A stretch of DNA of 64,000 nucleotides from Timema cristinae (taxonomy: Eukaryota > Arthropoda > Insecta > Phasmatodea > Timematidae): NCBI GenBank assembly GCA_039000515.1, contig JBCFYV010000100.1, forward strand, positions 32,786,421 to 32,850,420, given 5' to 3'. Below the pieces are notes generated by a model. That model worked only from the letters and a program-made list of their open reading frames with translations. It was not told where the DNA came from and ran no database searches. The stretch's first letter is position 1. Each line of letters starts with the position of its first letter. Shown here one piece after another: positions 47,537 to 57,890 of the stretch. Position numbers and translations under genes: made by a program.

Positions 47537-47750
47537 TGGCGCTCGATCACGGGGCTATAAATACCAATTATCTCACCACATCAAAATACCGGACCGCTTT
47601 AATTAGTGCTCGACCACGGGGCAATTATCAGCTAATTAAACGGTATAACTTCAATCGACGCCCAACGCGACGAACCAGATCCATAATTCATCGATCGACG
47701 TGGAGAGAGACGTCCAAAACATCATAATTAGCGCCCAACGTAGGCAGTAA
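47537..47750 (+). repeat. Four repeated primer-binding-site-like motifs
   Basis: TGGCGCTCGATCACGGGGC (47537), TAGTGCTCGACCACGGGGC (47604), TCGACGCCCAACGCGACG (47655) and TTAGCGCCCAACGTAGGC (47728) are variants of TGGCGCCCAACGTGGGGC, a common LTR-retrotransposon PBS form. Each but the third follows an AATT-type lead. The 63-codon ORF through them is not a gene. Confidence 0.5.
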
Positions 47751-47835
47751 TATTTCAATAAAACTTCAATGTTTTTCAAAATTTTAGAGTCAGATGCATA
47801 AAATTTTGAATTTTCAAAAGATTTATTTTTTTTGT

Positions 47836-48045
47836 TTATGACCACGTCTTACTACCTATTCCAGTAATACGCATATATGATAATTACTCTAATATGGTTT
47901 GTATGAGGAATTCATTATTTTAGAGGTGTTATACCTGCAATCACGTGGAAGGAGAGTGGGAAACCCTTTAGGAAAATCAACCTCAGTAGACCCTAACGGG
48001 ATTCGTGCCATAATCTGCCCATCTTCAGCACACTCACAATGAAAT
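47836..48045 (-). repeat. SINE-C relic
   Basis: The tail (ACCACGTCTTACTACC), body (TCACGTGGAAGGAGAGTGGG) and eroded head are in minus-strand order. Confidence 0.7.
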
Positions 48046-48559
48046 TACCCTTGAACAAAGTTTCTCCAAAAAAATCAGTGTTATTTGTAAGGTTAATATT
48101 CCATAGATTGTCATATTTTAATCATTAGTATCATTTTCAAAAAAGTTGTAATTTTAGAAAATCGTTCATCAGTAAACTACATCTATATAAATGGTAGGGC
48201 AAAAATAAAAAATGTCCCAAGGTGTAGCAATTTAAAAATCAGGTTTGAACAAAATCCATCAAACAATAATGCTATATATTGTATCCACATATCTAAGAGA
48301 AGTAAATATTGTAGCATATTTTTATAATATTATATTCCACGCTGTTTAATAGTTTTCATGCTTCTAATTACATATCAATTTGTACATAGAATTTCTTTCT
48401 GCCCGTATATTTCTCAAATAATCTTTTCTAAGTTTTTCTATAATCTAGACGCATTTTACTGTGTGGTATTGGTAAGTAGAATGTGGAGGTGTGTTGAAAG
48501 AGCGATGTTAATGTGTTTGTGACTAGCTGTCTATAGAGGTGGTTGTCTTGATGTGTGGC
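48046..48559. other. AT-rich interval, nothing recognised
   Basis: No supported feature. The last about 70 bp lead into the minisatellite. Confidence 0.45.
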
Positions 48560-49845
48560 TGACTGGTTGGATGTAGGAGGGAGATGTTTTGGTGACTGAT
48601 TGGGTGTAGGAGGGAGATGTTTTGGTGACTGGTTGGATGTAGGAGGGAGATGTTTTGGTGACTGATTGGGTGTAGGAGGGAGATGTTTTGGTGACTGATT
48701 GGGTGTAGGAGGGAGATGTTTTGGTGACTAATTGGGTGTAGGAGGGAGATGTTTTGGTGACTAATTGGGTGTAGGAGGGAGATGTTTTGGTGACTGATTG
48801 GGTGTAGGAGGGAGATGTTTGCTGACTGGTTTAATGTAGGAGGGAAATGTTTTGGTGACTGATTGGGTGTAGGAGGGAGATGTTTTGGTGACTGGTTGGA
48901 TGTGGGAGGGAGATGTTTTGGTGACTGGTTGGGTGTAGGAGTGAGATGTTTTGGTGACTGATTGGGTGTAGGAGGGAGATGTTTTGGTGACTGATTGGGT
49001 GTAGGAGGGAGATGTTTTGGTGACTAATTGGGTGTAGGAGGGAGATGTTTTGGTGACTGATTGGGTGTAGGAGGGAGATGTTTGGGTGACTGGTTGGGTG
49101 TGGGAGGGAGATGTTTTGGTGACTGATTGGGTGTAGGAGGGAGATGTTTTGGTGACTTGTTGGCTGTAGGAGGGAGATGTTTTGGTGACTGATTGGGTGT
49201 AGGAGGGAGATGTTTTGGTGACTGATTGGGTGTAATGGGAGATGTTTTGCTGACTGGTTTAATGTAGGAGGGAAATGTTTTGGTGACTGATTGGGTGTAG
49301 GAGGGAGACTTTTTGGTGACTTGTTGGCTGTAGGAGGGAGATGTTTTGGTGACTGATTGGGTGTAGGAGGGAGATGTTTTGGTGACTGATTGGGTGTAGG
49401 AGGGAGATGTTTTGGTGACTGGTTGGAAGTAGGAGGAAGATGTTTTGGTGACTGATTGGGTGTAGGAGGGAGATGTTTTGTGACTGGTTGGCTGTAGGAG
49501 GGAGATGTTTTGGTGACTGATTGGGTGTAGGAGGGAGATGTTTTGGTGACTGATTGGGTGTAGGAGGGAGATGTTTTGGTGACTGATTGGGTGTAGGAGG
49601 GAGATGTTTGGGTGACTGGTTGGGTGTAGGAGGGAGATGTTTGGGTGACTGGTTGGGTGTAGGAGGGAGATGTTTGGGTGACTGATTGGGTGTAGGAGGG
49701 AGATGTTTTGGTGACTGATTGTGTGTAGGAGGGAGATGTTTTGGTGACTGATTGGGTGTAGGAGGAGATGTTTTGGTGACTGATTGGGTGTAGGAGGGAG
49801 ATGTTTGGGTGACTGGTTGGGTTTAGGAGGGAGATGTTTTGGTGT
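48560..49845. repeat. 33-bp minisatellite, about 39 copies
   Basis: The unit is GACTGATTGGGTGTAGG plus AGGGAGATGTTTTGGT, with variants at a few positions (GGTTGG, GCTGTAGG, GTTTGGGT) and occasional one-base indels. Because 33 is divisible by three and the unit has almost no minus-strand stops, long ORFs arise (288 codons at 49024-49890). Their 11-residue repeats (PKHLPPTPNQS, NISLLHPISHQ and KTSPSYTQSVT in the three frames) follow from the DNA repeat. No protein gene is called. Confidence 0.95.
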
Positions 49846-50241
49846 GTAAATGATGGGCTGGGAATATGGAAGAAGTCTGTAAAAGTGCATTAGGAGAGCG
49901 GGGGGACATTGTTTTTATTCGTGACATACGTTTAAGGTTTTTCCATGCAAATATTTGTATTTGATAAACACCTCGAAAGCTTATTCGTTAATTTGAATTG
50001 GATATTTGGGCATCACTTTCTCCGAGGCTGTTAGCTGGCTTACAATTTATTAAAAAATTTCCCTCTCACCTCTCTATGAATAAAATCATCGAATTTTGCT
50101 AAAATATCTTAACAGTATTTTGTTTAAAAGTGTTTCCTTGAACATCAAAAGATTCACAAATGAAGGGCGTTTTGGTATGAGTTAATTATGTACGATAACA
50201 TGATCTTATAAAATAGTCCCATCAGTGGGTGCGTGGACTAA
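49846..50241. other. Intergenic sequence, nothing recognised
   Basis: No supported feature. Confidence 0.4.
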
Positions 50242-50350
50242 GGTTCGGCCAGACTGACAAGCGTGCGAGCGAGCGAGCGTGCAAGCAACTGGGTGGCCAA
50301 ACTGGCGATTGAGCGATTGAGCGCGTAATTAGCAGACCCTAGTTCATTAG

Positions 50351-50351
<1 letters not shown>

Positions 50352-50383
<32 letters not shown>

Positions 50384-50624
50384 GCACCGCGTCTTACTAA
50401 CCGTTCGGGTTATACGCTTTAAGTACTAATAACGCTAATGGATTAGGAATTGGGAAGGTTGAATTAGAGAAAGTGAACCCGCATTTGTGTGGAGGAGAGT
50501 GGAAAACCATTTAGGAAAAACCACCCCAGTTCACCCGACTGAGATTCGAACCTCGATCTCCCCGTCCTCAGCAGTCGAGCTCAACACGACTAGCGCGTTA
50601 GCCAACTACGCCACCGAGGCGGGT
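50352..50624 (-). repeat. SINE-B nested in the Harbinger-like element, 12-bp TSD
   Basis: (AAT)n, tail, body and head with GGTTCGAATCTCAG and TGGCGTAGTTGGC on the minus strand. TAGTTCATTAGA is exact at 50340-50351 and 50625-50636. Confidence 0.95.
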
Positions 50625-51019
50625 TAGTTCATTAGAGAAGATGTCTCTGTCAAAGACACTTGGTACATCTCTGCTCCTCGAAAATTCTTACAGAAAATAT
50701 TGTGTGAACTGAAGGTGATTTTTAAAACTTATTTATTGTTGTGGTTTTTTCATACTCTCTCCAAACTAATGGTGATTCATATTTGTAAAGGCCTACTTTG
50801 ATTATTATATTGAAGTATTTTAACATATTGGGTTTACATATATACATTATATTATTTATGGTCTTACCAATTAAATTAGGCCATTAATAACAAGTGTGTT
50901 AAACCTATCACTGATAGAACAAAGTCAAATATCATGTCAAAATTAGAAGTTTCCCCAGCACTCAATGAACCAACATACAATAATATTGCTTAGCGCCTGT
51001 AAACTAGACTGTACGGGTC

Positions 51020-51073
51020 GAGCGCGCGCGCTTGAAAAATAGAACCAATTCTATCTTTCAAGCGCGCGCGCTC
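51020..51073. repeat. GC-rich hairpin, 25-bp arms
   Basis: GAGCGCGCGCGCTTGAAA, then ATAGAA, pairs with TTCTAT, then CTTTCAAGCGCGCGCGCTC. There is one mismatch and a 4-nt CCAA loop. It lies within the right part of the Harbinger-like element. Confidence 0.9.
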
Positions 51074-51204
51074 GCGTCGCTCGCTCCAGTGTGGCCACCT
51101 CCCATTACAACCAATGTGTTTATTTTATATTTTAGTCGCTCGCGCTCAGTCTGGCCGTACCCTAAGTGACAGGCACATTTAGCCTGATTTACCGATTATA
51201 GATT

Positions 51205-51392
51205 ATGGAGAATGCCTGAGTTATAATACTGGTCTGATGAACTGACGGTAGTTTTTTATTAATTACTTCCCACTCTCCTTCCAGGCAAATGCAATCACAT
51301 TTGGTCAAAATTATATCTTTCTTTTCTTTACACTAGTGACGTAGTTTAATGAGACGTGTGCAACCAATCCTGGGAGTAAGATGAGGTAGAAT
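51205..51392 (+). repeat. Degenerate SINE-C relic
   Basis: CTTCCCACTCTCCTTCCAGG, GCAAATGCAATCACATTTGG, then GGGAGTAAGATGAGGT: body and tail order kept, head lost. Confidence 0.55.
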
Positions 51393-51455
51393 AAAAAAAA
51401 AATTGTTTACATGTTGTTTTCTATTGATTAAATAGGAAAATACATTATTTTATTG

Positions 51456-51596
51456 TGAATGTGGGGAATGCCAGGCCTCCACCGTGGTTCGGATTCCACG
51501 TTAAACTGTAGGTCCTCTCATTTCATCTCACAATCACCCTACCATTACACATTAGCGTAAGTGCGTATAACCCGAATGGATAGTAAGACGTGGTGC

Positions 51597-51634
<38 letters not shown>

Positions 51635-51640
51635 TGTTTG
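51456..51640 (+). repeat. SINE-A, 5'-truncated
   Basis: Starts at GTGAATGTGGGGAATGCC and runs through the body to the tail (GGATAGTAAGACGTGG) and a long (AAT)n. No clear TSD. Confidence 0.87.
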
Positions 51641-51699
51641 TATAGTAGTAGTTTGAAATGTACACTTCCTAGTTTTAAACGGGTATAGATACTATACCA

Positions 51700-52460
51700 T
51701 AGTGTTATAATGTTGTATAATAGATTCAAAAAAATCTACTAGAGTAAAATATTATCAGTATCATGTAATATATTAACGTTCTATAATATATGCAAGTATA
51801 CTAGAGAGAATTTCGGAGTATTCCGCAATATATTAACATTCTAGAATAGATGTAAATTTATTTGTTATAGTGGAAATATACGCAATCATCTTTAATTTAT
51901 TAACATTCTATAATAGATGTAAATATATTTAAATAAAATTAAATATACAGAATCGTCTTTAATATATTAACATTCTATAATCGATGTAAATATATCCAAT
52001 AGAGTAAAATATACACAATCATATTTGATACATTTCAATTCTAAAATCTATGCAAATATATTTAATAGAGTGAGCTATACACAGTAATATTTAATACATT
52101 GATAATATATAATCAATGTAAATGTAATTAATAGAGTGAAATATACACAATTATCCTTAATACATTTAACATTTTATAATCGATGTAAACATATTCATTA
52201 GATTAGTATATACACAATCATCTTTAATACATTAACATTCCACAATCGATGTAAATAGATTTAATATATTTAAATGTACATTGTCATATTTTATACATCA
52301 ACATTCTATAATCGATGTACGAGTATATATATTTATTAAAGTTGAATAACCAGTCATTTGCAATACATCATCATTCTATGATAGATATAAGTAAATATTA
52401 TATTGTAAAATATACCTAGTAATATATTTGTTAAATAATTATATATTCTCCTAGAGTAAT
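51700..52460. repeat. Tandem repeat, ~68-bp unit, about 11 copies
   Basis: Repeated ATTAACATTCTATAAT, then CGATGTAAATATAT, then AATAGAGTAAAATATACACA and ATCATCTTTAATAC. Units are about 67-72 bp and moderately diverged. Confidence 0.85.
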
Positions 52461-52489
52461 ATATATTATGTGCATTGTTCCAGTAGAAG

Positions 52490-52810
52490 CTGTGCAATTA
52501 GGGTGGGTGATTAGACTGTTAAATCGTGGGGACCAAGTAAACCAACCGAGCAAATGAAACTAGCCTTGAGTAATTGTATGAAGAAGTTTGAGTAATCGCC
52601 TTGAGTGAGTGTGTTAGTTCGTCTTATTGGCTGCAAAGTAGCGACCCAACCACCTGAATTACTCATAAGTTGGACCCTCTTCCAACCCCCTCGTAACCTC
52701 ACCTCCCCCCAACATACCTCCGGGGAGTCTGCCACCCTCGGTAGGGCCTAACACGAGTTTACGGAGTCATGCCCTGGCCCCACAAACACTTAATTAAGTT
52801 AGGCACCATC
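52490..52810. other. GC-richer block, origin unclear
   Basis: A 300-bp stretch with pyrimidine-rich CCTCACCTCCCCC and GTCATGCCCTGGCCCC. A 74-codon minus ORF crosses it without recognisable domains. It could be a LINE remnant or an exon; neither can be shown. Confidence 0.3.
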
Positions 52811-52814
52811 AACT

Positions 52815-52925
52815 TTGACTTAACTCATTGGTTAGTCGACCATGTGGGAGGGTGAGGGTTGAATCTTCTAGGGGTATAGCTCAACCCTCTTAGCTTAAGT
52901 TGGGGTGAAAATTAACGGGAGTTAA
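52815..52925 (+). repeat. tRNA-like SINE head, family unclear
   Basis: AACTCATTGGTTAGTCGACC followed by GAGGGTTGAATCTTC gives a box A / box B arrangement. No known tail follows. Confidence 0.4.
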
Positions 52926-53011
52926 GTTATTTTTTTAAATTTTCATTAAAACAACCTTTTGTCACCAAAACAATACTGCTTAAGTATACATATTTATATT
53001 ATTGTATACAT

Positions 53012-53262
53012 ATTAGCACCACGTCTTACTACCCGTTCGAGTTATACACATATGTACTAAATACGCTAAAGGTTTAAGGTATTAGTAATGTTACATTTAG
53101 AGGAAGTGTACCCACATTTGCATGGTGGGAGAGTGAAAAACTATCGTGGAAATCCCCTCCTCAGTACACCCGACTGAGATTCTAATCTCAAGCTCCCCTT
53201 CATCGGTAGTTTATTCTACCACTAAAATAGCGCGTTAGACCATGTGGCAACCTAAGTGGTTC
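53012..53262 (-). repeat. SINE-C, near full length
   Basis: Tail (TTAGCACCACGTCTTACTAC), body (GTACCCACATTTGCATGGTG) and head (GCGCGTTAGACCATGTGG), all on the minus strand. Confidence 0.85.
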
Positions 53263-53591
53263 AAAAGTTTCCTAATACGTACAATTAGAGATGACCATTT
53301 TTCGGGAAATATTTAATTGTAAAATTTTCCGTAGGGCGGCTTGAGGTGGAGGGTTTAAATTGTGGAGGTGGCACCTAGAGCCTATTATACCTAAAAAAAA
53401 TAGTGTCTTAAGATACGAGTGGGTGATAAGAAGAGGAAGGGGTAGATAAGAAACACGGAGGATAGCTGAAGGGACAAATATTGGGCCAACCTTAAAATTA
53501 GTTAACTTATTGATGATAAAAAATTGAAGTGTGATTTACGAACATAATGAGTCTACAAAGGCTCGCATTCATTTGTTTATTTAATACTTTT

Positions 53592-53836
53592 TTTTTGGCA
53601 CCACGTTTTACTACCCGTTTGGGCTATACGTTTATGTACTAAATACGCTAATGTGTTATGGATAGGTAAAGTTGAAATTACAGGAATTTCACCCGCATTT
53701 GTGTGGAGATTGAGTGTAAACCATTCAGGGAAAACCTTCCTCAGTGCACCCAAATCGAACCCTGATCCCCTTGACATCGACAGTCTAGTCTATTGTGTGA
53801 GTAGCGCGTTAGACCTTTCGGCCACCAAAGCAGGTG
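53592..53836 (-). repeat. SINE-C, near full length
   Basis: The tail (GGCACCACGTTTTACTACCC), body (CACCCGCATTTGTGTGGAG) and head (AATCGAACCCTGATCC, GCGCGTTAGACC) are present. The ORFs over it are by-products. Confidence 0.85.
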
Positions 53837-53837
53837 T

Positions 53838-53932
53838 TTCTTACTACTACTACTATACTACTACTACTATACTACTATTTCTACTACTATTATTATTATT
53901 ATTATATCACTACCACTAATTATTATTTATCA
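53838..53932. repeat. CTA/TTA trinucleotide microsatellite
   Basis: Runs of CTACTACTA and ATTATTATT abut the SINE-C head. Confidence 0.85.
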
Positions 53933-54431
53933 CTGTTATTATTATCCATTTAAGGAGTTTAAATTAATATACAGAAATTATAATTGGAAATTTTCCGTTT
54001 TGGAAAATTTTCCAGAAAATTATAGGGAAAATTTTCCGTCTCACATATCTACGTACAATGCGGCAAAGATTGCAACAAAACCTTTTTAATGTAACAAAAG
54101 TGCTATTCATAAACCAAGTAAAAAAATATATATACAAATTAAAATGTGGGCTCTTTTCACAAATTACAAATATCCTATCTATTTATTTTATTTGTAAATC
54201 TGTCGAAATGTTTATCAATGTATTGTGAAAATTTGGAACAGTAAATTTAATTTTATATTAATCTGTGAATAGCATTCGAATGAATGCTACTTTTAAGGTG
54301 ATTGGAGGGTAAACATATTAATCGGTTATGGTTTTTCAATATCAATTTTTAAATTTATTTAAGATAGAGTAGTGATAATTAATTACAATTAAACATTCAA
54401 ATGTACAGTCCATTTTTAATAGGAAATTAAT
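53933..54431. other. AT-rich interval with a short repeated motif
   Basis: GGAAAATTTTCC-type palindromes recur at about 53990-54040; otherwise featureless. Confidence 0.45.
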
Positions 54432-54685
54432 ATTAATAATATCTAGCACCGTGGCTTACTACTCGTCCGGTTTATACGCTTAAGTACTAATTACACTAAT
54501 GAGTTAGGAAATGGGAAGGATGAATATAGAGGAAGTGAACCCGCATTTGAGTGGAGGTAGAGTGGAAAACCTTTTAGGAACCCCCCAGTGCTCACCCGAG
54601 TGAGATTCGAATCCTTGCTCTCCCCCTCCTCGGCAGCCTGGCTCAACATGAAACTAGAGCGTTAGCTAACTACGCCACCGAACCG
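54432..54685 (-). repeat. SINE-B, diverged
   Basis: Tail (CTAGCACCGTGGCTTACTAC), body (GTGAACCCGCATTTGAGTGG) and head (GCGTTAGCTAACTACGCCACC), all on the minus strand. Possible flanks GAAATTAATA and GAAATAAATA. Confidence 0.85.
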
Positions 54686-55096
54686 GGTAGTAAGAAATAA
54701 ATAATTTGTCTGACAATTAAAAGAGCTACTAAATTGTCTTTCACTGATTCATAAATTGATTTAAGTAATATACAAATATACCTTCCTTTTGATATACTCT
54801 ATATTATCAATATCTATAAAATAACATTAATAATAATATAGTAAAATGTCAATTTTCGCTCCAAAAAAAAGTTTGTATGTTCCGAAATAAATTGTACCTA
54901 CTGTAAGAATTTAAAATATTATGTGTGCTAAATATTTAGATTTTTTATTACTTTTATTAAAAATTATTGCCATTTTAGTGCTTAACAACCTCCTTAACTA
55001 CTTTTCCAGAAGTAAGATAATCTTTTAAACATAGACCCGATTCAGAAACTTTGGGATGATCATTTATTACTTCTTTGCAACCCATTATTCCTGCGG
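54686..55096. other. AT-rich interval, nothing recognised
   Basis: No supported feature. Confidence 0.4.
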
Positions 55097-55247
55097 ATTT
55101 TGTAAAAAAAAAAAAAAAGTCAGACAATGCTGTCGGTTTGTGGGTGACCACCAGAGAAGCCTCTACAAAAATGGTTTCCCCCTAGCCCATAACCCCTCCT
55201 CCCCTAATACACCCAGCCTGAACTTTTTTTTTTTTTTTTTACAAAAT
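55097..55247. repeat. Short inverted repeat with poly(A)/poly(T) arms
   Basis: ATTTTGT followed by about 15 A and GTCAG is mirrored by CTGAAC, about 18 T and ACAAAAT. The 100 bp between include a pyrimidine-rich stretch. The two small ORFs across it are by-products. Confidence 0.6.
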
Positions 55248-56103
55248 GAAACAAACAAAAGTGAACTTGGTTGGTTTTGAAAGTGGAGAGAGACTCCTAG
55301 ATTACACCAGGGGGGATGATTTACAGAGGGTTTGCAAGAGTACATGAATTATGTCTTTACTTCACTTTACAAATTTACTGCTAGGGTTGTAGACTGGGAA
55401 GTTTGCATCCAACTGTTGGAAATATAACTCCTATGATCGAACGTCTTTCCCACCCCACACTACCCTATCTACCCCCTTTCCAACCACTTTTCTTACCCAA
55501 AATGATGTTTTGATAATGCGCTAGAAATATGAAGTTAAGTCTATGGAGCCAAAAATCACAGCACCGGTCATAATTTTATTCGAATACAGATATATGCGTA
55601 TTTTATTTATTCCCTAAGAATAAAAATAATATGTTATATCACAAAATTATTAATAAATATAGATTACCGAATAAATATGAGGTTTTGTGTACGTATATAA
55701 AACCTTTGAAATGTAGTTCTGGAAAAGAATTGAAAAGACAAGGTGCAATACAGGGTGACAAATGAAGTCTTATGAAGAATGGGTGAGAAAAGAACCATTT
55801 TTGATGTGATTCTTGGTACAAGGCAAAATAGATCGTACGAATCCTTAAGATGAACTGTCTTCTGCACGACGTCATTGAAGGAAAGTTTGAGGTAAATAAT
55901 AGAAGCTTAAGAAGGAGGATTACTATATTGTATGAATTTAAGAAAAGAAGAAAATTCTAGAAAATCAAGGAGGATGCCGAAGACGGAAAATTGTCGGCCC
56001 AAGTTCATTGATAAATGGAATGGAACTGTCATAAGATAGAAAACCAATAATAATAATGATTTAGGTGTGTTTGGAATATTTAGATCTTCGTCAAAGGTAA
56101 AAG
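55248..56103. other. Intergenic interval, nothing recognised
   Basis: Two overlapping minus-strand ORFs of 67-78 codons (55639-55875) lack domains. Confidence 0.4.
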
Positions 56104-56165
56104 CAGGGCCGGCTAGGAGGGGGGGTAGGTGGACGAGGGGCTGGACTAGAGCCTCTCTCCAAGGA
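56104..56165. mobile_element. Orphan hAT-like end
   Basis: CAGGGCCGGCTAGGAGG resembles hAT termini that start CAGGGCCGG. No opposite end was seen. Confidence 0.3.
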
Positions 56166-56965
56166 GAGGAAATTTTTTAGAGAAATTAAAAAAAAAAAAT
56201 TATTAACTATTGGACACTAGGAAAGAAAATCTTTTTAAGTTAAGAAATGGATCTGGTGGAAATAAAACCAAATAATTAAAAATATTCTGATTTAAAGGAT
56301 TGCTTTAGATGGGTGTGACTAATGTGAGAAGGTGGATTTGACACTTCAAATAGTGCAATGTCACAGCAGGCCGGGTGGAATGAGAGTTGAGACCGCCACC
56401 GCACTGTCAGCATTTTTGGCCTCCCATCTTTTCTTCTATACCTGCCAATTTGGTGCTTAAGCTCACAGTGACACTGCTTCATGGTTTCTCAAACAGTGGG
56501 ACCAACATACTAAATCAGTCATTTAGTAAAGTAGATAATGAGATCAATGCAGGAGTGCGTGGACTAGTTTTGAAAACCTAGCTACATCACAAATAATTAA
56601 TGTTCTGTTTTTATCTGTCATGTAACTATTTAATTTTCTTAGGATCTTCCAATGTGATTGTGATTAATATTAAGGCTTTAGTAATTAATCGCATCTATTA
56701 TTTTATTTTGTAATTGTAGTTTAATAATGAAGCGTAGTTTTAAAGTGAGGTTAGTAAAAGGAGGAAAGTTAAGGTATTTCAGAAACAAGATTGTCTGATT
56801 ATTTTGCTGAGATATAGCTTTTACTGACAAGAAATATATTGATGGTACCAAGTTTTCTTTGAATTACAGCAACTAAAACAAAATTCTATGATTGAGCCTA
56901 AAAAATTACTAGAGACCGAATTCAGGTGACATTTCCTAATTCAGAAATATGTTTCCAAATATTTC
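56166..56965. other. Intergenic interval, nothing recognised
   Basis: Opposed ORFs at 56276-56581 are uninformative. Confidence 0.4.
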
Positions 56966-56978
56966 TTTTGTCAATTAT

Positions 56979-57175
56979 TATTATTATTAGCACCGCGTCT
57001 TACTACCCGCTCGGGTTATACGCACTTATGCTAATGTGTAATGGTAGGGTGATTGTGAGACGAAATGAAGGACCTACAGTTTAACGTGGAATCCGAACCA
57101 CGGTGGTGACCTGGCATTCCACACATTCACAAGATGTCTTGTCAGAGGTGTAGGAAGGGTTTGTAAATCAGATGA
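56979..57175 (-). repeat. SINE-A, 5'-truncated, with 13-bp TSD
   Basis: (ATT)n, tail and body to GGTTTGTAAATCAGATGA, just short of box B. TTTTGTCAATTAT is exact at 56966-56978 and 57176-57188. Confidence 0.94.
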
Positions 57176-57599
57176 TTTTGTCAATTATGATAAGAAATTT
57201 GTACTGGAGAACATTGGTTTCCAAGATTTAAAAGAAACCTTAGTAAATTACGAACTACGACACTTCAGAAGAGGTTGGATTGTTTATCTTTAATGGGCAT
57301 GTAATGTGGACCAAATTGACTTTTCATAAGTAATCAATGATTTCTCTTCTATGAAAGATAAGGACAAAAACTACAATGTATTGACACACTTTTGTAATGT
57401 GATTAGTTTTCTTGATGATATTCACATATAATTTAATTTTTATTAGAGGATGGGATGTATCTTACCCAAGTGAAAGAACCTGGAAACTTAAAATATTGTT
57501 TGGATGCTCCGGTCCTAGGCAAATCAAAACTCACTGTTGTATATTCTTAGCCAACGAAAATGAAACCTTGAAATTTAAAATGATTGTTCCTTTATAAAA

Positions 57600-57890
57600 T
57601 TGTGTTAGACTTTTTGAAGGTTTTTTTCAAATTTCATCCCCTAAGAGGGTGTTGAGCGGCAGAAAGGGGTGGAACTTGCTGACTCACTCCTCACCATATT
57701 TCCCCAATCCCTGGGCATGGTAACTTGAAATTTTGCTTGGTAAAAAATGTAGCGAGATTGCCTCATATCCATAAAAATCTAAAATTGGGATATTTCAAAA
57801 CGGGGCTCCTATAGTTAGAAAAATAAAATGGGTGTGTGTACTTATGTACGCGCGTGAGAAGTTATACTTCTTTGGCATTATTAAAAAATA
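57600..57890. mobile_element. Possible DNA-element fragment
   Basis: TTTCATCCCCTAAGAGGG and ACTTGAAATTTTGCTTGG resemble the bodies of the short Helitrons. ACGCGCGTGAGAAGTTATACTTC at its right end is partly mirrored at 58367-58395 (ACGCGCCTAAAGAAGTATAACTTC). The class is uncertain. Confidence 0.3.

Larger units (their letters stand above)
50242..51162. mobile_element. PIF/Harbinger-like non-autonomous element with nested SINE
   Basis: The left end GGTTCGGCCAGACTGACAAG is mirrored at the right by CAGTCTGGCCGTACCC. TAA flanks both ends (50239-50241, 51163-51165), the 3-bp target typical of PIF/Harbinger. The subterminal parts are rich in GAGC/GCGA repeats and contain GTGGCCA motifs on both sides. 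Without the SINE it is about 640 bp and non-coding. Confidence 0.7.

Noticed and set aside
49024..49890. 288-codon minus-strand ORF as a proline-rich protein gene
   Set aside because: It is entirely the 33-bp minisatellite. All minus frames are nearly open, indels switch frames, and no promoter or signal peptide supports translation.
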